Of a stretch of DNA of 64,000 nt, positions 18,017-27,406 are shown piece after piece. Numbering within the stretch: position 1 is the first letter of the stretch; each line of letters starts with the position of its first letter. The stretch is taken from NCBI GenBank assembly GCA_938743325.2, contig OW568900.1, forward strand, positions 124,001 through 188,000. The letters are read 5' to 3'. The DNA comes from Pycnococcus provasolii (Eukaryota; Chlorophyta; Pseudoscourfieldiophyceae; Pseudoscourfieldiales; Pycnococcaceae). The position numbers were made by a program, and so were the translations under genes. The notes beneath the pieces were generated by a model. It was given only the letters and a program-made list of their open reading frames with translations. It did no database searches and was not told the origin of the DNA.

Positions 18017-19256
18017 GAAGCATTGATTTCATTCATGAGGTGGAATTGGATACGTACCGGTAATAAGATACGGTAAACCCCAAAAACGTTTTTTTTTGAA
18101 AAGAAATAAAATCACAAGTCGAACCTAATCATGCATGCATGGTACAGTACCCCCGACTGTGTCGTACATGTACATGTTTGTTAATCCTTACGTAGACTAT
18201 GTATATTTTCCCGACGCACGCATTACGATACGCACGCAGCACGGCGCAGCACGCCGTCTTGTCCCCAAGCACTTTTAAAAGGTGGCCTCTAGAACCAACG
18301 AACCTCGCCATCTGGCCTTCGATGGAATCTTCTGGTGACGTGGAATCAGCTGATCATCCGGTGATGGGATCCCCTGATGGCTCTCTCCTTTCTCCTGCTG
18401 CGCCTCTGCTCTGCTCGTTGCAACGCCTGGGCATGTGGAATGAGGAATGAGGAGACAAGTTCTCACGACACTGTGTCTGTGGACTGTGGTTTCACCAGGC
18501 GTTTCTTTCCGTCTAAGGCAACTTGCTGTTTCTTCTTTCTAAAGAAAGGCGTTTCCCATTAATGACTCTTGGACAACAGCAACAACATTACCGGGTAGGG
18601 TAAGTAGCCTTCGCAAAGAAACAACTGGATCAAACAACGCTGTTTCTTTGGATCCTTGGGAGGCGAGAATTCTGCCAGAGCGGTGGTTGTTTGTGCCTGT
18701 TCGCCGACTTGCCGACACTGGTCACCTGTTGCCTGTTGGGATCCCATCCAACTTGGCGAGAGCTCTCAGGGGCTGTGAGGCCGAGGGGGGACGAAGCAGG
18801 CCACCTCAGGGCGACTGTACCCGTGTCAGATAAAAAAAACTCAAAGGGACTTGTATTTCCGATGAGAAAGAAAAAAACGTCTGCTTTGTGTCAAGCCTAC
18901 CTAATCAGTGCTTAAGACTCCTGTGACGCTTGGCCTCACTGGCGTCATCCCGGCAACACTCAGCGTTTGTCAATCAGCATTTATTTGTCGCCACCTCGGC
19001 CGTGCTCCACTCGTCTCAACACTCGTCAACACTCGCCATCCCACTCACACTGTGTTGTGTCAAGCAACACTCGTCCTCCACAGTTGCGATTCATTGCGCG
19101 TTAAGTTAAGTGCATTTCAGCTTTAGAAAAGAGACATTGTGCTTATAGGTGTTGAGCTGGCAGGGCAACTCGATCATACAGCAAGCAAGCAGCATCTGAC
19201 GGAGCGAGCAGGAGGCCGCTCTGCTGTACTGGGAGGGAGGCCATCCAGTCGTGTGA
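18017..19256. other. 1.2-kb intergenic region
   Basis: No gene, RNA or repeat array was recognised. It holds T- and A-rich patches after the copine-like stop, a CATGCATGCATG run near 18131, and a long leader rich in CACTCGTC words before the cyclase ATG. Short open frames lack similarity. Confidence 0.4.
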
Positions 19257-22200
19257 ATGGCTATCCGTGTGTTGTGGACAGGCTCGGACAACTCCGTCAA
19301 CAACAACAAACACACCGTCGCGCTGCCTAACGCGCTCATTGAAGAAGGCGACGACGCGGCGACGTGGTCACCCGGACCCGTATCGGAAGAGAAGAAGAAA
19401 CCACACCAACTCGTCATGGGTGACGTCAGTGCACCAGAGAGCAACAGCGTCGCAGTCAGCGAGCAGCAGCAGCCGGAGTTCCTTCGGAAAAGGTCGTTCG
19501 TCGACGAAAACGGCATGGAGCTGCCAACGCGCACCAACAACCACGACATGGTGTCGAGAGTAAGCATAGACAGCACAGCCTCGGTGGAGTCGTCGCACCC
19601 AGGCAAAAAGCCAAAACGCCAAAGTGGCCTCGTGGGCGCGGCAAGGCGGCGCACGTCCATCAAGGATGGCTCCGACACGGAGAGCTTGAAGAAGATCAAG
19701 GCGAACCTCATGCAACAGCGCAAGAAGCGCAACAGCGTCGCAACGCTCTTCGAGGTGTCGGCGATCGACCGGCCCGAGTGGAAAAAACAGCTGCACGAGG
19801 CCATCGAAGGCGCTTACATCTCGACTTTCATGACCATGATCACCATCTGGGCGCTGTTCGGCGACGACATTCGCCTACTGGGCACGGAGAAGGAGGCCGA
19901 CACGGGCTTCGAGGCGGTGACGATCCTCTGCCTCATCTGCTTCAGTCTCGAGCTCATCGCGCTGTGCCTGTCGAAGCCCGGGTACAGCCTTGGCTTTTAC
20001 TTCTGGCTCGACTTCGTCGCAACCTTGTCGCTCATCCTCGACATCAAGGCTGTCTACGACTCGTTCTTCGGCGGAGAGGGCGACGACGGCGGCGAGGGTG
20101 ACGACGTGGCACTCGCCAAGACGGGGCGAACCGGACGCGCGGGCTCGAAGGCTGGGCGCATCGTGCGCCTCGTCCGCCTCGTGCGCATCGTCAAGCTGTA
20201 CAAGCAGTACCAGCAGCGTCGCGAGGCGCAGAGCCGGGGCGAGGATCACGTGATCGAGCTCGACGACGAGGAGGAGGAGCTCGGCGAGGAGAGCCGCGTG
20301 GGGCAGAAGCTCTCGGACATGATCACGCGCAAGGTGATCATCCTCGTGCTCGCGATGATCTTCCTCCTGCCCATATTCGACCTCGAGGGCGGGTACCTCA
20401 GCAGCTCGCCAGCCATCACGACGACGGAGTTCGGCGCGGGCTCCATTGACATCTTGCACAGCCAGTACCTTTCGAACGTCGAGCAGGACCTGTACAACGC
20501 GAGCGCGGCGAAGGTGTACGAAGACGACGCGTACGTCACGACGGCTCTCTCGTCTGCGACGGACAAGTTCGTGGATTTGACGAGAGACGGCATGAGCCAC
20601 CGGGACCTGTACTACCTGAAGATTGGCGGCTGGGCGCGCATGAGCAAGATCAAGGAGCTGCGAAGGGACGAAAAGCAGTCGGTGTCTGCGAGATCACCCG
20701 CGCCGTCGGTCAAGTACTGCTCGGAAAGCTGCCTCGGCTTCCCGGAAATGCGCGATGCAACTCCTGCCAACGCCAACTGCGCCAAGGCGTGCGGATGGTG
20801 TTTCGAAGGTACTAAGGAGGCGGACCAGAGCACGTGCCAGACGAAATGCTTGGCGGATGCCGGCGTACCCAATGCTGACTGCGACAGGTATTGTAGCCAC
20901 TGCACGATTGTCACGCTTGCACGCTTCGACATGCAGGACGAGAGCCGCCTGCAGGCACTTCTCAACATCTTCCGGACGATCTTCATTTGCATAGTCCTTG
21001 GCGCTGGTGCGATGGCATTCTCGAAAGATGCGAACGAGCTAGTGCTCGCGCCCATCGAAAAGATGGTCAAGTACGTGAAGGACATGAGTGAAAACCCTCT
21101 CGGGGCTGGCAAGAGTGGCAAGGTCTCGCGCCCCTCTACGGAGAACTTAGAGCATAGCAATCTTGAGACACGCGTCCTCGAGACGTCCATCGCCAAGATC
21201 TGCAGCCTGCTTGCGCTCGGCTTTGGCGATGCTGGCGCGGAGATTATCAGTGAGAACATGAAAAATGGCGGCGATCTCGACCCGATGGTTCCGGGTAAAA
21301 AGATGGTTGCCATTTTCGGATTCTGCGACATTCGCCAGTTCACGGACACCACGGAAGTGCTGCAGGAGGGCATCATGGAGTACGTGAACACGATTGGAAA
21401 GATCGTTCACCAGGAGGTGGCTTTGCACGCTGGATCGGCGAACAAAAATATTGGCGACGCATTCTTGCTCGTTTGGAAATTCGACAAGATGATCACAGTT
21501 GAGGATCTCGAGAACCCGCAAAATCTCAAGGGTGAGAAGCGTCTCGAGGTGGAGCGCGTCGCCGACAAGGCACTTGCGAGCTTCATTACGATCGTCTCGT
21601 GCCTAAAGAAGAGCGCGAAGCTGAAGGATTACCGCGGCAACGCCAAGCTGAATGAGCGCATGCCAAACTTCCGCACGAAGATGGGCTTTGGACTTCACGT
21701 CGGCTGGGCGATTGAGGGTGCAATTGGGTCGGAGTACAAGGTGGATGCGTCCTACCTATCCCCGAACGTGAACATGGCGTCCCGCCTCGAGGCGGCGACG
21801 AAGCAGTTCCGCTCGACCATTCTCATCTCGGAAGACTTTGCCTCCATCCTTAGCCCGGATGTGAAGCGCAAGTGCCGCCAGATTGACTGCGTGACCGTCA
21901 AGGGTTCCATTAAGCCCATGGGACTGTTCACATTTGACGTCGACGATCAGAAGATCCCCGAGGCTGACATTTCAGGAGGGTTCTACACGACGGCTGACGA
22001 GGAGACGTGCAGCTTCGATTTGGACGAGAAGTATCGCGCGGAGTTCGAGGATCATCCTGATATTACACGTGTTTGGGCCGTGAATGACACATACTTGCGA
22101 AGATTCGAGGAAGGGTACAAGGCATACTCGGACGGAAATTGGGCATTGGCAAAGCAGATTGTCACCGAGTGCCAAAAACGCAAGGATGTGCTCGGCAATG

Positions 22201-22304
22201 ACACGGAGGACGGACCTTCAACAACGTTGCTTGAGGTGATGGAATCTTACAACTTCCAGGCACCCGACGGTTGGAATGGTTTCCGTGAATTGACAGAGAA
22301 GTAA
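19257..22304 (+). CDS. Adenylyl cyclase fused to a voltage-sensor-like membrane region
   Basis: The 1015-residue protein probably makes cAMP at the membrane. After a charged N-terminus, residues about 174-320 hold four hydrophobic helices. The last is an S4-like segment, GRIVRLVRLVRIVKLYKQ, with an Arg/Lys every third residue. A further membrane helix (about 360-380), a Cys-rich lumenal or extracellular part (CSESCLG to CSHC, about 485-555) and another helix (about 575-595) lead to a class III cyclase domain at about 680-880. Catalytic features seen are FCDIRQFTD (first metal Asp), NIGDAFLLVW (second metal Asp) and the transition-state Asn and Arg in SPNVNMASRLE. The YKVDASYLSPNVN block with Asp favours ATP over GTP and closely resembles alveolate channel-cyclases. 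The C-terminus is helical. Confidence 0.85.
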   Translation: MAIRVLWTGSDNSVNNNKHTVALPNALIEEGDDAATWSPGPVSEEKKKPHQLVMGDVSAPESNSVAVSEQQQPEFLRKRSFVDENGMELPTRTNNHDMVSRVSIDSTASVESSHPGKKPKRQSGLVGAARRRTSIKDGSDTESLKKIKANLMQQRKKRNSVATLFEVSAIDRPEWKKQLHEAIEGAYISTFMTMITIWALFGDDIRLLGTEKEADTGFEAVTILCLICFSLELIALCLSKPGYSLGFYFWLDFVATLSLILDIKAVYDSFFGGEGDDGGEGDDVALAKTGRTGRAGSKAGRIVRLVRLVRIVKLYKQYQQRREAQSRGEDHVIELDDEEEELGEESRVGQKLSDMITRKVIILVLAMIFLLPIFDLEGGYLSSSPAITTTEFGAGSIDILHSQYLSNVEQDLYNASAAKVYEDDAYVTTALSSATDKFVDLTRDGMSHRDLYYLKIGGWARMSKIKELRRDEKQSVSARSPAPSVKYCSESCLGFPEMRDATPANANCAKACGWCFEGTKEADQSTCQTKCLADAGVPNADCDRYCSHCTIVTLARFDMQDESRLQALLNIFRTIFICIVLGAGAMAFSKDANELVLAPIEKMVKYVKDMSENPLGAGKSGKVSRPSTENLEHSNLETRVLETSIAKICSLLALGFGDAGAEIISENMKNGGDLDPMVPGKKMVAIFGFCDIRQFTDTTEVLQEGIMEYVNTIGKIVHQEVALHAGSANKNIGDAFLLVWKFDKMITVEDLENPQNLKGEKRLEVERVADKALASFITIVSCLKKSAKLKDYRGNAKLNERMPNFRTKMGFGLHVGWAIEGAIGSEYKVDASYLSPNVNMASRLEAATKQFRSTILISEDFASILSPDVKRKCRQIDCVTVKGSIKPMGLFTFDVDDQKIPEADISGGFYTTADEETCSFDLDEKYRAEFEDHPDITRVWAVNDTYLRRFEEGYKAYSDGNWALAKQIVTECQKRKDVLGNDTEDGPSTTLLEVMESYNFQAPDGWNGFRELTEK

Positions 22305-22419
22305 AGATCATTACGAGAACAGAAAGTGAAAAATAAGGCGAAAACAAAGTTGTGGGTTTAGGATGGTAAGTGTGGAGTGTAAGTAAGTTTCTGAAAAATT
22401 AACGCACGATTTCATCAAG

Positions 22420-22550
22420 GCACACGCACACGCACGCAAGTAAGCAAGTACACGCACACGCGCGCGCACACGCACACGAGACCTAGAAACATTGTGCACA
22501 CAGTAGTTTGCGTGGACGTGGACGTGGACATGGACGTGGACATGTCAAAA
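22420..22550. repeat. CACGCA-type and GTGGAC simple repeats between convergent genes
   Basis: A CA/CG-rich alternating stretch (about 22420-22480) is followed by five GTGGAC-like hexamers (about 22510-22543). They fill the gap between the cyclase stop and the transporter stop. No gene is present in the 310-bp gap. Confidence 0.6.
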
Positions 22551-22614
22551 TGAAGGTTGCAATGTGACAACATATAAACATGCGCCTTTCGCCGCACACC
22601 ATTTCCGTCTTCCT

Positions 22615-23733
22615 TCAACCTCGGTCCTTGCGCGCTACGGCTGCGGCCTGCTTGAGCCTCTGCAGCTTCGTGTACTGATACACGCAGACTGCGCAGAACG
22701 CGACGAAATAGCCGGCGAGATTAAGCGCGGTGATAGGGCTCTGGAACAGGTATCCCGACGCGGCGATCAGGATCCAGTCCTTGATCACGCCCGCGATGTT
22801 CATCGTCAGCGCGGACGTCTTGCCGATGAGCAGGAAGACCGCGAGGTTGAGCAAGAAGGCGGTGGCAGCGTTGGCGATAAGAATTTTCGGGTCAACGCTC
22901 GTCAGTAGTGTGCTGTACTTTGCGGAAACCTCGTCGTACTCCATGAAGTAGAACGGCACGAGCAGGCAGACGCCACAGGCTGGCGAGATGTAGTAAAGGC
23001 TCTGGAAGCTGTTCATCTTCATGCCCTTGGCGTCGATGAGCACCTGCACGAGCATGAGTCGCGCAGCCTCGAAGACGAGAGCTCCGAGCTGCATGAGTAC
23101 GCCCTTGAGTACGAAGTTGAGCTCCCCGTATGCAGCGACGGCGACTCCGACGGCTATGATTGTCATGTTGATGGCTGTGCTGTGGCTGTACGTTTCGCGG
23201 CCAGCCATCATGCCGACCAAGAAGGTCAAGCCTGGCATGAGGCTTTTGGTCATCTGTATGAAAGAAACGCTCAGGTAGAGGTATGCGGAGTTGGAGAGCC
23301 ACAGGCTGAGCGCGTAGAGAGCGCCGATGGGAACGACACGCTTTCCGTAGTCGGTCCAGCTCATGTTAACGGACGGCGTCACTTTGAGCACGCGCACGAC
23401 GATGAAGCCGCACGTGCTGCAGAACGCCATGTGCCATAGCGTGAGTGTGATTGGGTAGTGGAACGGCGTGTATGCGAGCAGCCACTTGTTGAATAGGATG
23501 ACACTGCACGAGACTGTCATCCAGATGATCACGTACATGTACGCGGAGACGACGGTAAGCCAGACGGAGTCTGAATCTGCGCCACTGCCTAAGGGAGCAT
23601 CAGCCGCCGAGGATCCCACCTTGGATGATGACCCTGAGGCCGCCATGGCCGCCTCCGCATCACTCTTCAGCTGTGAAGCCTGGAGCGATGCCGACGGACG
23701 ACTTCGCTCTTTGCTTGTTGACGTATCCGCCAT
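22615..23733 (-). CDS. Triose-phosphate/nucleotide-sugar translocator family transporter
   Basis: The 372-residue protein has a soluble, Ser/Ala-rich N-terminus (about 60 residues) and then ten predicted membrane helices. It matches the TPT/NST drug-metabolite transporter group: ILFNKWLLAYTPFHYPITLTLWHM, the central block SVSFIQMTKSLMPGLTFLVG, GELNFVLKGVLMQLGALVFEAARL, and the last pair of helices, ALTMNIAGVIKDWILIAASG then INLAGYFVAFCAVCVYQYTKL-like residues. The Lys in KGV/VIKDW belongs to the KD/KT-type plant Golgi/ER sugar-nucleotide or uncharacterised transporters. The substrate is not predictable. Topology and length (usually 300-400) fit. No cleavable transit peptide is obvious, which favours an endomembrane location. 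Confidence 0.85.
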   Translation of the reverse strand: MADTSTSKERSRPSASLQASQLKSDAEAAMAASGSSSKVGSSAADAPLGSGADSDSVWLTVVSAYMYVIIWMTVSCSVILFNKWLLAYTPFHYPITLTLWHMAFCSTCGFIVVRVLKVTPSVNMSWTDYGKRVVPIGALYALSLWLSNSAYLYLSVSFIQMTKSLMPGLTFLVGMMAGRETYSHSTAINMTIIAVGVAVAAYGELNFVLKGVLMQLGALVFEAARLMLVQVLIDAKGMKMNSFQSLYYISPACGVCLLVPFYFMEYDEVSAKYSTLLTSVDPKILIANAATAFLLNLAVFLLIGKTSALTMNIAGVIKDWILIAASGYLFQSPITALNLAGYFVAFCAVCVYQYTKLQRLKQAAAVARKDRG

Positions 23734-23820
23734 CGCCTAATGAGCACGAGCCTCTTTGAAAGAGCACTTGTCTCAAGAATGAAAATGCTCAAGGAGGATC
23801 GCAACATACGCGCATACATA

Positions 23821-23831
23821 CCCTAGACTAA
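23821..23831 (-). promoter_or_regulatory. TTAGTCTAGGG element upstream of the transporter gene
   Basis: On the minus strand the 11-mer TTAGTCTAGGG lies about 90 bp before the ATG at 23733. The identical 11-mer is at 28157-28167, about 260 bp before the start at 28429, in the same sense as that gene. The nine-base core recurs at 47897. Its role is unknown. Confidence 0.3.
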
Positions 23832-23950
23832 GATAGGAAAGGGTTAGACGGACTGGCATGGGGGACCCGTTGTAACACTTGTCAAGAGGAATATTCGAGC
23901 AGGGACTGGCATGCCCATTGTAACACATGGTCAAGGTCATCGACGGACTT

Positions 23951-24255
23951 GCATGGACTTGCATGCCCGTTGTAAGCTTGTAACACGTGAGCATGGACTT
24001 GCATGCCCGTTGTAAGGTTGGAACGCGTGAGCATGGACTTGCATGCCCGTTGTAAGGTTGTAACACGTGAGCATGGACTTGCATGCCCGTTGTAAGGTTG
24101 TAACACGTGAGCATGGACTTGCATGCCCGTTGTAAGGTTGGAACGCGTGAGCATGGACTTGCATGCCCGTTGTAAGGTTGGAACGCGTGAGCATGGACTT
24201 GCATGCCCGTTGTAAGGTTGTAACACGTGAGCATGGACTTGCATGCCCGTTGTAA
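23951..24255. repeat. 40-bp minisatellite, seven full copies plus a partial
   Basis: Seven exact-length 40-bp units plus a 25-bp partial start at 23951. Two types differ at a few bases (GGTTGTAACACG and GGTTGGAACGCG) and are interspersed. Each unit contains TTGCATGC and the CATGGACTTGCATG core. Degenerate single copies precede the array at about 23850-23935. The unit length is not a multiple of three, so translated frames rotate; the open frames seen across it on the minus strand are not coding. Confidence 0.9.
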
Positions 24256-24354
24256 GAACATGAATTGTCAAGATGATCAGAACGAACTGCCATGGTATAT
24301 ATGGAACCCACCACAGTACGATAGACGTAAAGGAAGGGGTTTTAAAACCTTTCG

Positions 24355-24427
24355 CCCTAACCCTAACCCTAACCCTAACCCTAACCCTAACCCGGTAACC
24401 CTAACCCTAACTGCTAAACCCTAACCC
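24355..24427. repeat. Interstitial telomere-like CCCTAA array
   Basis: Six perfect CCCTAA units followed by diverged ones (CCCGGTAA, CTGCTAAACCCTAA). It lies between the minisatellite and the TRM10 gene. Confidence 0.85.
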
Positions 24428-24536
24428 ACTCACCGCTCAACCCTACCCTAACCTCCCCGTCCGCCTTCCTGCCCGCCTTTTTGGCTTTTTCCGTTTTGCC
24501 TTTTGGGTCCCCTTTCGATTTTTGTTTTCGGCGATC

Positions 24537-25424
24537 ATGCCGGACGACGTTGGTGGTGACGGCGACGGTGGTGGTGACAATGGTGGTGATTTCGGTGAGG
24601 GTGGTGGTCATGGTCATGGGGTTAACGGGCTCCTCAGTTCTCATGAGGCTCGCCATCAGTGCTCCGCTCGCAAAACAAAAAGGTTGGCCCACAAAGCGTC
24701 GTCTTTGTGCTCCGATGATTCTGAAAAATACGCAGCAACCACAGCACGCCACCTCCGCGAAAAACAAAGAAAAGATGCCAAGTCAGCCATGAGTGTGCCC
24801 TGGAACGACGACGGACACGCGGGACTGCGCGTCGCAATTCACCTCGGATACGACGAATTCATGACTGACCGGGAACGCACCTCACTAGCGACGCAAGTGT
24901 GCCACGCCTACGCCATCGCTCTGAGAAGAAGGGCGCACGAAGGCTTCACGACAATGCGAATCGCGTTAACGGGATGCGCATCAGCCACGCAAACACTCAA
25001 GCACATCGACAAGGACGGAGGCGCACAGCGCTGGCCCGTCGAACGGCTCGAACGCCACTTTGCCGAGGCGCTGCCTGCGCTGTGCGGGATGGCAACACGC
25101 GTCGTCGTCCTCTCGCCAGATGCCGACGAAGTGCTGGAAACGGTGGAGGCGGATACGGTGTACGTCGTCGGCGGTCTCTGTGACTACTCACGATGCGTGA
25201 AGCACACCCTCGAAAGTGCAAGAGCTAGCGGCGTGCAGGCGCGACGACTTCCCCTACGCGAGACGTTCGATCACCGCCTTTCGGTCGAAATACTCACCGT
25301 CGAGCAAGCTGTCGCAGCGCTTCATTCGGCATTTAGCAACGGCGGCAACTGGGGCGAGGCGCTCGCCGAATCTGTACCTGCACGCAAACTCAAGGAAGTT
25401 GCTGTAAACAAGACTGTAACGTGA
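24537..25424 (+). CDS. TRM10: tRNA (guanine-9-N1)-methyltransferase TRM10 family
   Basis: From the Met at 24537 the 295-residue product has a Gly/Asp-rich, then Lys/Arg-rich N-terminus and a SPOUT-type methyltransferase domain at about residues 95-285. Matches to the TRM10 family are GLRVAIHLGYDEFMTDRERT, VVVLSPDADEVLETV, the cofactor-loop block TVYVVGGLCDYSR, a HTLESARASGVQARRLPL segment and EILTVEQAVAALHSAF. The Asp-containing VGG.CD block is the usual knot region, and the protein ends WGEALAESVPARKLKEV as in TRM10 (W..AL....P.RK). It would methylate N1 of purine 9 in tRNA. TGTAA signals follow the stop. An apparent start further upstream uses a non-ATG codon. Confidence 0.85.
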   Translation: MPDDVGGDGDGGGDNGGDFGEGGGHGHGVNGLLSSHEARHQCSARKTKRLAHKASSLCSDDSEKYAATTARHLREKQRKDAKSAMSVPWNDDGHAGLRVAIHLGYDEFMTDRERTSLATQVCHAYAIALRRRAHEGFTTMRIALTGCASATQTLKHIDKDGGAQRWPVERLERHFAEALPALCGMATRVVVLSPDADEVLETVEADTVYVVGGLCDYSRCVKHTLESARASGVQARRLPLRETFDHRLSVEILTVEQAVAALHSAFSNGGNWGEALAESVPARKLKEVAVNKTVT

Positions 25425-25543
25425 ATCTATGACTGTAAAGTATGATCTTACTATGACTGTTGATTATGGTATATATCACATGGCACGAGTACTATCTATG
25501 TACTGGTATTATTGATCGCAGCGCGACCCAAAACTACGTCGTA

Positions 25544-27406
25544 TCACGATCCTCGCGTTCTTCTCCGCGGGCCTTTCTGCTGCGGCGCCTGCTTCCCTCC
25601 AGAGCCTCGGCTCGGCCTGAACGCCTTCTGCATGCTGATGGACGCGCGTCGGAAGCTATTGCCTGCTCTCTGAAGCATGTTTGACCGTCCGCCGCCGCCG
25701 CCTCCTCCGCCTGTAGGCGCTTGCTTTTCCGGACTGCCGCGCGCAAAGGCTTCCATGCTGAACCCATTCGCGATGTTCTTCATCGCCTCCATGATGCTGC
25801 CTCGCCGCGAACTCGTCTTACGCAACGGCCCCTTTTGCATCACAGTACGCGCCTGTGAAATCGAGGAGGCGTCGAGCAAGCGGCCAGAAGTTGTGACGAA
25901 TAGACTGTCTTTGGCAGCCATTCGCGACTCGTACTCATGGTTTGAGCGCACGCCGTCGCCATGCTGACGATCCATAGCACCATAGTTGGAGTACTCCGGA
26001 TTCGCATATCCTTCGTGGTACCCTCCTCCGTTAGCGTGGTTGCCGTTATAGCCGGAATACTCCGGGTTTGCGCCATTTCCGTAATATCCACCGACGCGAT
26101 TGTTGGAAAATCTGTCGTCGCCGCGACTTGCGGCTCGAGAGTACGGGTTACCCAACTGCGTGTCACCGTCATCGTTGTATTCCGAGCAGTTGTAGCCGCC
26201 GCCGTCGTTGTAAGGACGCGCTGGCGACGAGTAGTAGCCTTGCTGCATATGCCCATAGCCATTGCGTTCTCGATCGCGGTGCGAGCCGTACTCGTCGTAA
26301 CGCGACCCGTCGTGAGTGTATATTGTGTTGCCTCGGTTCGGACTGAACGCCTTCTGCATGCTGATGGACGCGCGTCGGAAGCTATTGCCTGCTCTCTGAA
26401 GCATGTTTGGCCCGCCGCCGCCGCCGCCTCCTCCTCCTCCTCCTCGCCCCGCGCGCGCGCCATCCTTCGGACTGAACGCCTTCTGCAGGCTGATGGACGC
26501 GCGTCGGAAGCTATTGCTTGCTCTCTGCAGCATGTTTGACCGTCCGCCGCCGCCGCCGCCGCCGCCGTCCATGCCAGGATATGGCGCGACTCGTCGCGGC
26601 TCGTTTGACCTCCCTCGGCCCTTTGAATTCGCATTCGTCGTGGCGTGCGCATACATGGGATCCTCGTCGTGTCTCATGTGTCGTCCGGCGACGTCTCGCA
26701 GGAACGAGTCGACGGTTCCCTGCCTCTCGAGCTCGCGCACGACGATTCCAGCCGCCTTGGAGTACTCCGCCATGACGTTCCACATCGTGAAGGGGTACGC
26801 GAAAGCGGCTGGGTGCTTGGCGACAAGCACGCGGAACGCGTGCATGTTCACCTCCCTGTTTTTCCCTCCCACCTCCTCGACGAGCGTCGTAAACCTCGTT
26901 CGTGCGGCGTCTCCGATGACGGCGCCGCTCTGCTCTCCCCAAGCCTGGGCTCGGTACCCTTGTTTGAACGCGGCGACGAATTCGTCGACGGAGATGGTTC
27001 CACTTCCGTCGACGTCGAAGAGGTGGAATGCGAACGTCACCTTGTCGTGCACGCCCTTGGAGCTGAACCTGCTGAGTCCGTAGAGGAACTCTCGGAACGA
27101 GATGTCCCCCGAGTTGTCGAGGTCGAAGAGTCTCCACAGTCTCTGCGTGAAGATGTTGAACTCGAGCGCGAACGCGCGGCAGAACTCCTTGCAGTCGACG
27201 TTCCCGCTGTTGTCCGTATCGACGGAGACGAATTTCGCGTACGCCGCCTCGAGTGCTCGTTCGTACGTTTCGTTCTTTCCCGACGCCGACTTGGGTCCGA
27301 GCAGTTCCTGCACTTTCATTAACGAAACGCGCCGGCGTTGCTTGCCACCCTTCAAGTCCGCGGGATTCTGCGCGATTTCGTTCGCGGCAGACGGCGCGCA
27401 ACCCAT
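25544..27406 (-). CDS. N-acylated EF-hand protein with repeated RRASIS cassettes
   Basis: The 620-residue protein begins MGCAPS, which fits N-myristoylation at Gly2 and palmitoylation at Cys3, so membrane anchoring is likely. Three canonical EF-hand loops with Asp at position 1 and Glu at 12 lie at about residues 63-74, 95-106 and 131-142 (DTDNSGNVDCKE, DLDNSGDISFRE, DVDGSGTISVDE), in a calcineurin-B-like arrangement. After residue 280 the protein is Gly-rich and carries three copies of NMLQRA.NSFRRASIS.QKAF, each after a poly-Gly run, plus RRGSIMEAMKN. The basic-amphipathic repeats have PKA-type RRxS sites; RRRVSL near residue 25 is another. A Tyr/Asn/Gly-rich stretch separates repeats 2 and 3. 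Probably a Ca2+-regulated membrane-bound scaffold or switch; the effector is unknown. Confidence 0.75.
   Translation of the reverse strand: MGCAPSAANEIAQNPADLKGGKQRRRVSLMKVQELLGPKSASGKNETYERALEAAYAKFVSVDTDNSGNVDCKEFCRAFALEFNIFTQRLWRLFDLDNSGDISFREFLYGLSRFSSKGVHDKVTFAFHLFDVDGSGTISVDEFVAAFKQGYRAQAWGEQSGAVIGDAARTRFTTLVEEVGGKNREVNMHAFRVLVAKHPAAFAYPFTMWNVMAEYSKAAGIVVRELERQGTVDSFLRDVAGRHMRHDEDPMYAHATTNANSKGRGRSNEPRRVAPYPGMDGGGGGGGGRSNMLQRASNSFRRASISLQKAFSPKDGARAGRGGGGGGGGGGGPNMLQRAGNSFRRASISMQKAFSPNRGNTIYTHDGSRYDEYGSHRDRERNGYGHMQQGYYSSPARPYNDGGGYNCSEYNDDGDTQLGNPYSRAASRGDDRFSNNRVGGYYGNGANPEYSGYNGNHANGGGYHEGYANPEYSNYGAMDRQHGDGVRSNHEYESRMAAKDSLFVTTSGRLLDASSISQARTVMQKGPLRKTSSRRGSIMEAMKNIANGFSMEAFARGSPEKQAPTGGGGGGGGRSNMLQRAGNSFRRASISMQKAFRPSRGSGGKQAPQQKGPRRRTRGS
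25610..26540. repeat. Three dispersed coding repeats (about 85 bp each)
   Basis: Three near-identical segments at about 25610-25690, 26340-26415 and 26465-26545 encode the NMLQRA-NSFRRASIS-QKAF cassette. Two are adjacent and one is 650 bp away at the C-terminus, so the intervening Tyr/Gly-rich part separates them. Confidence 0.85.

Noticed and set aside
23951-24255. The tandem array as a CRISPR
   Set aside because: There are no unique spacers; units abut directly, and the setting is a eukaryotic genome.
23773-24314. Open frames of 125-162 residues across the 40-bp repeats on the minus strand
   Set aside because: All three frames are open through the same 40-bp unit and translate to the same rotated peptide, as expected for a non-coding repeat whose length is not a multiple of three.
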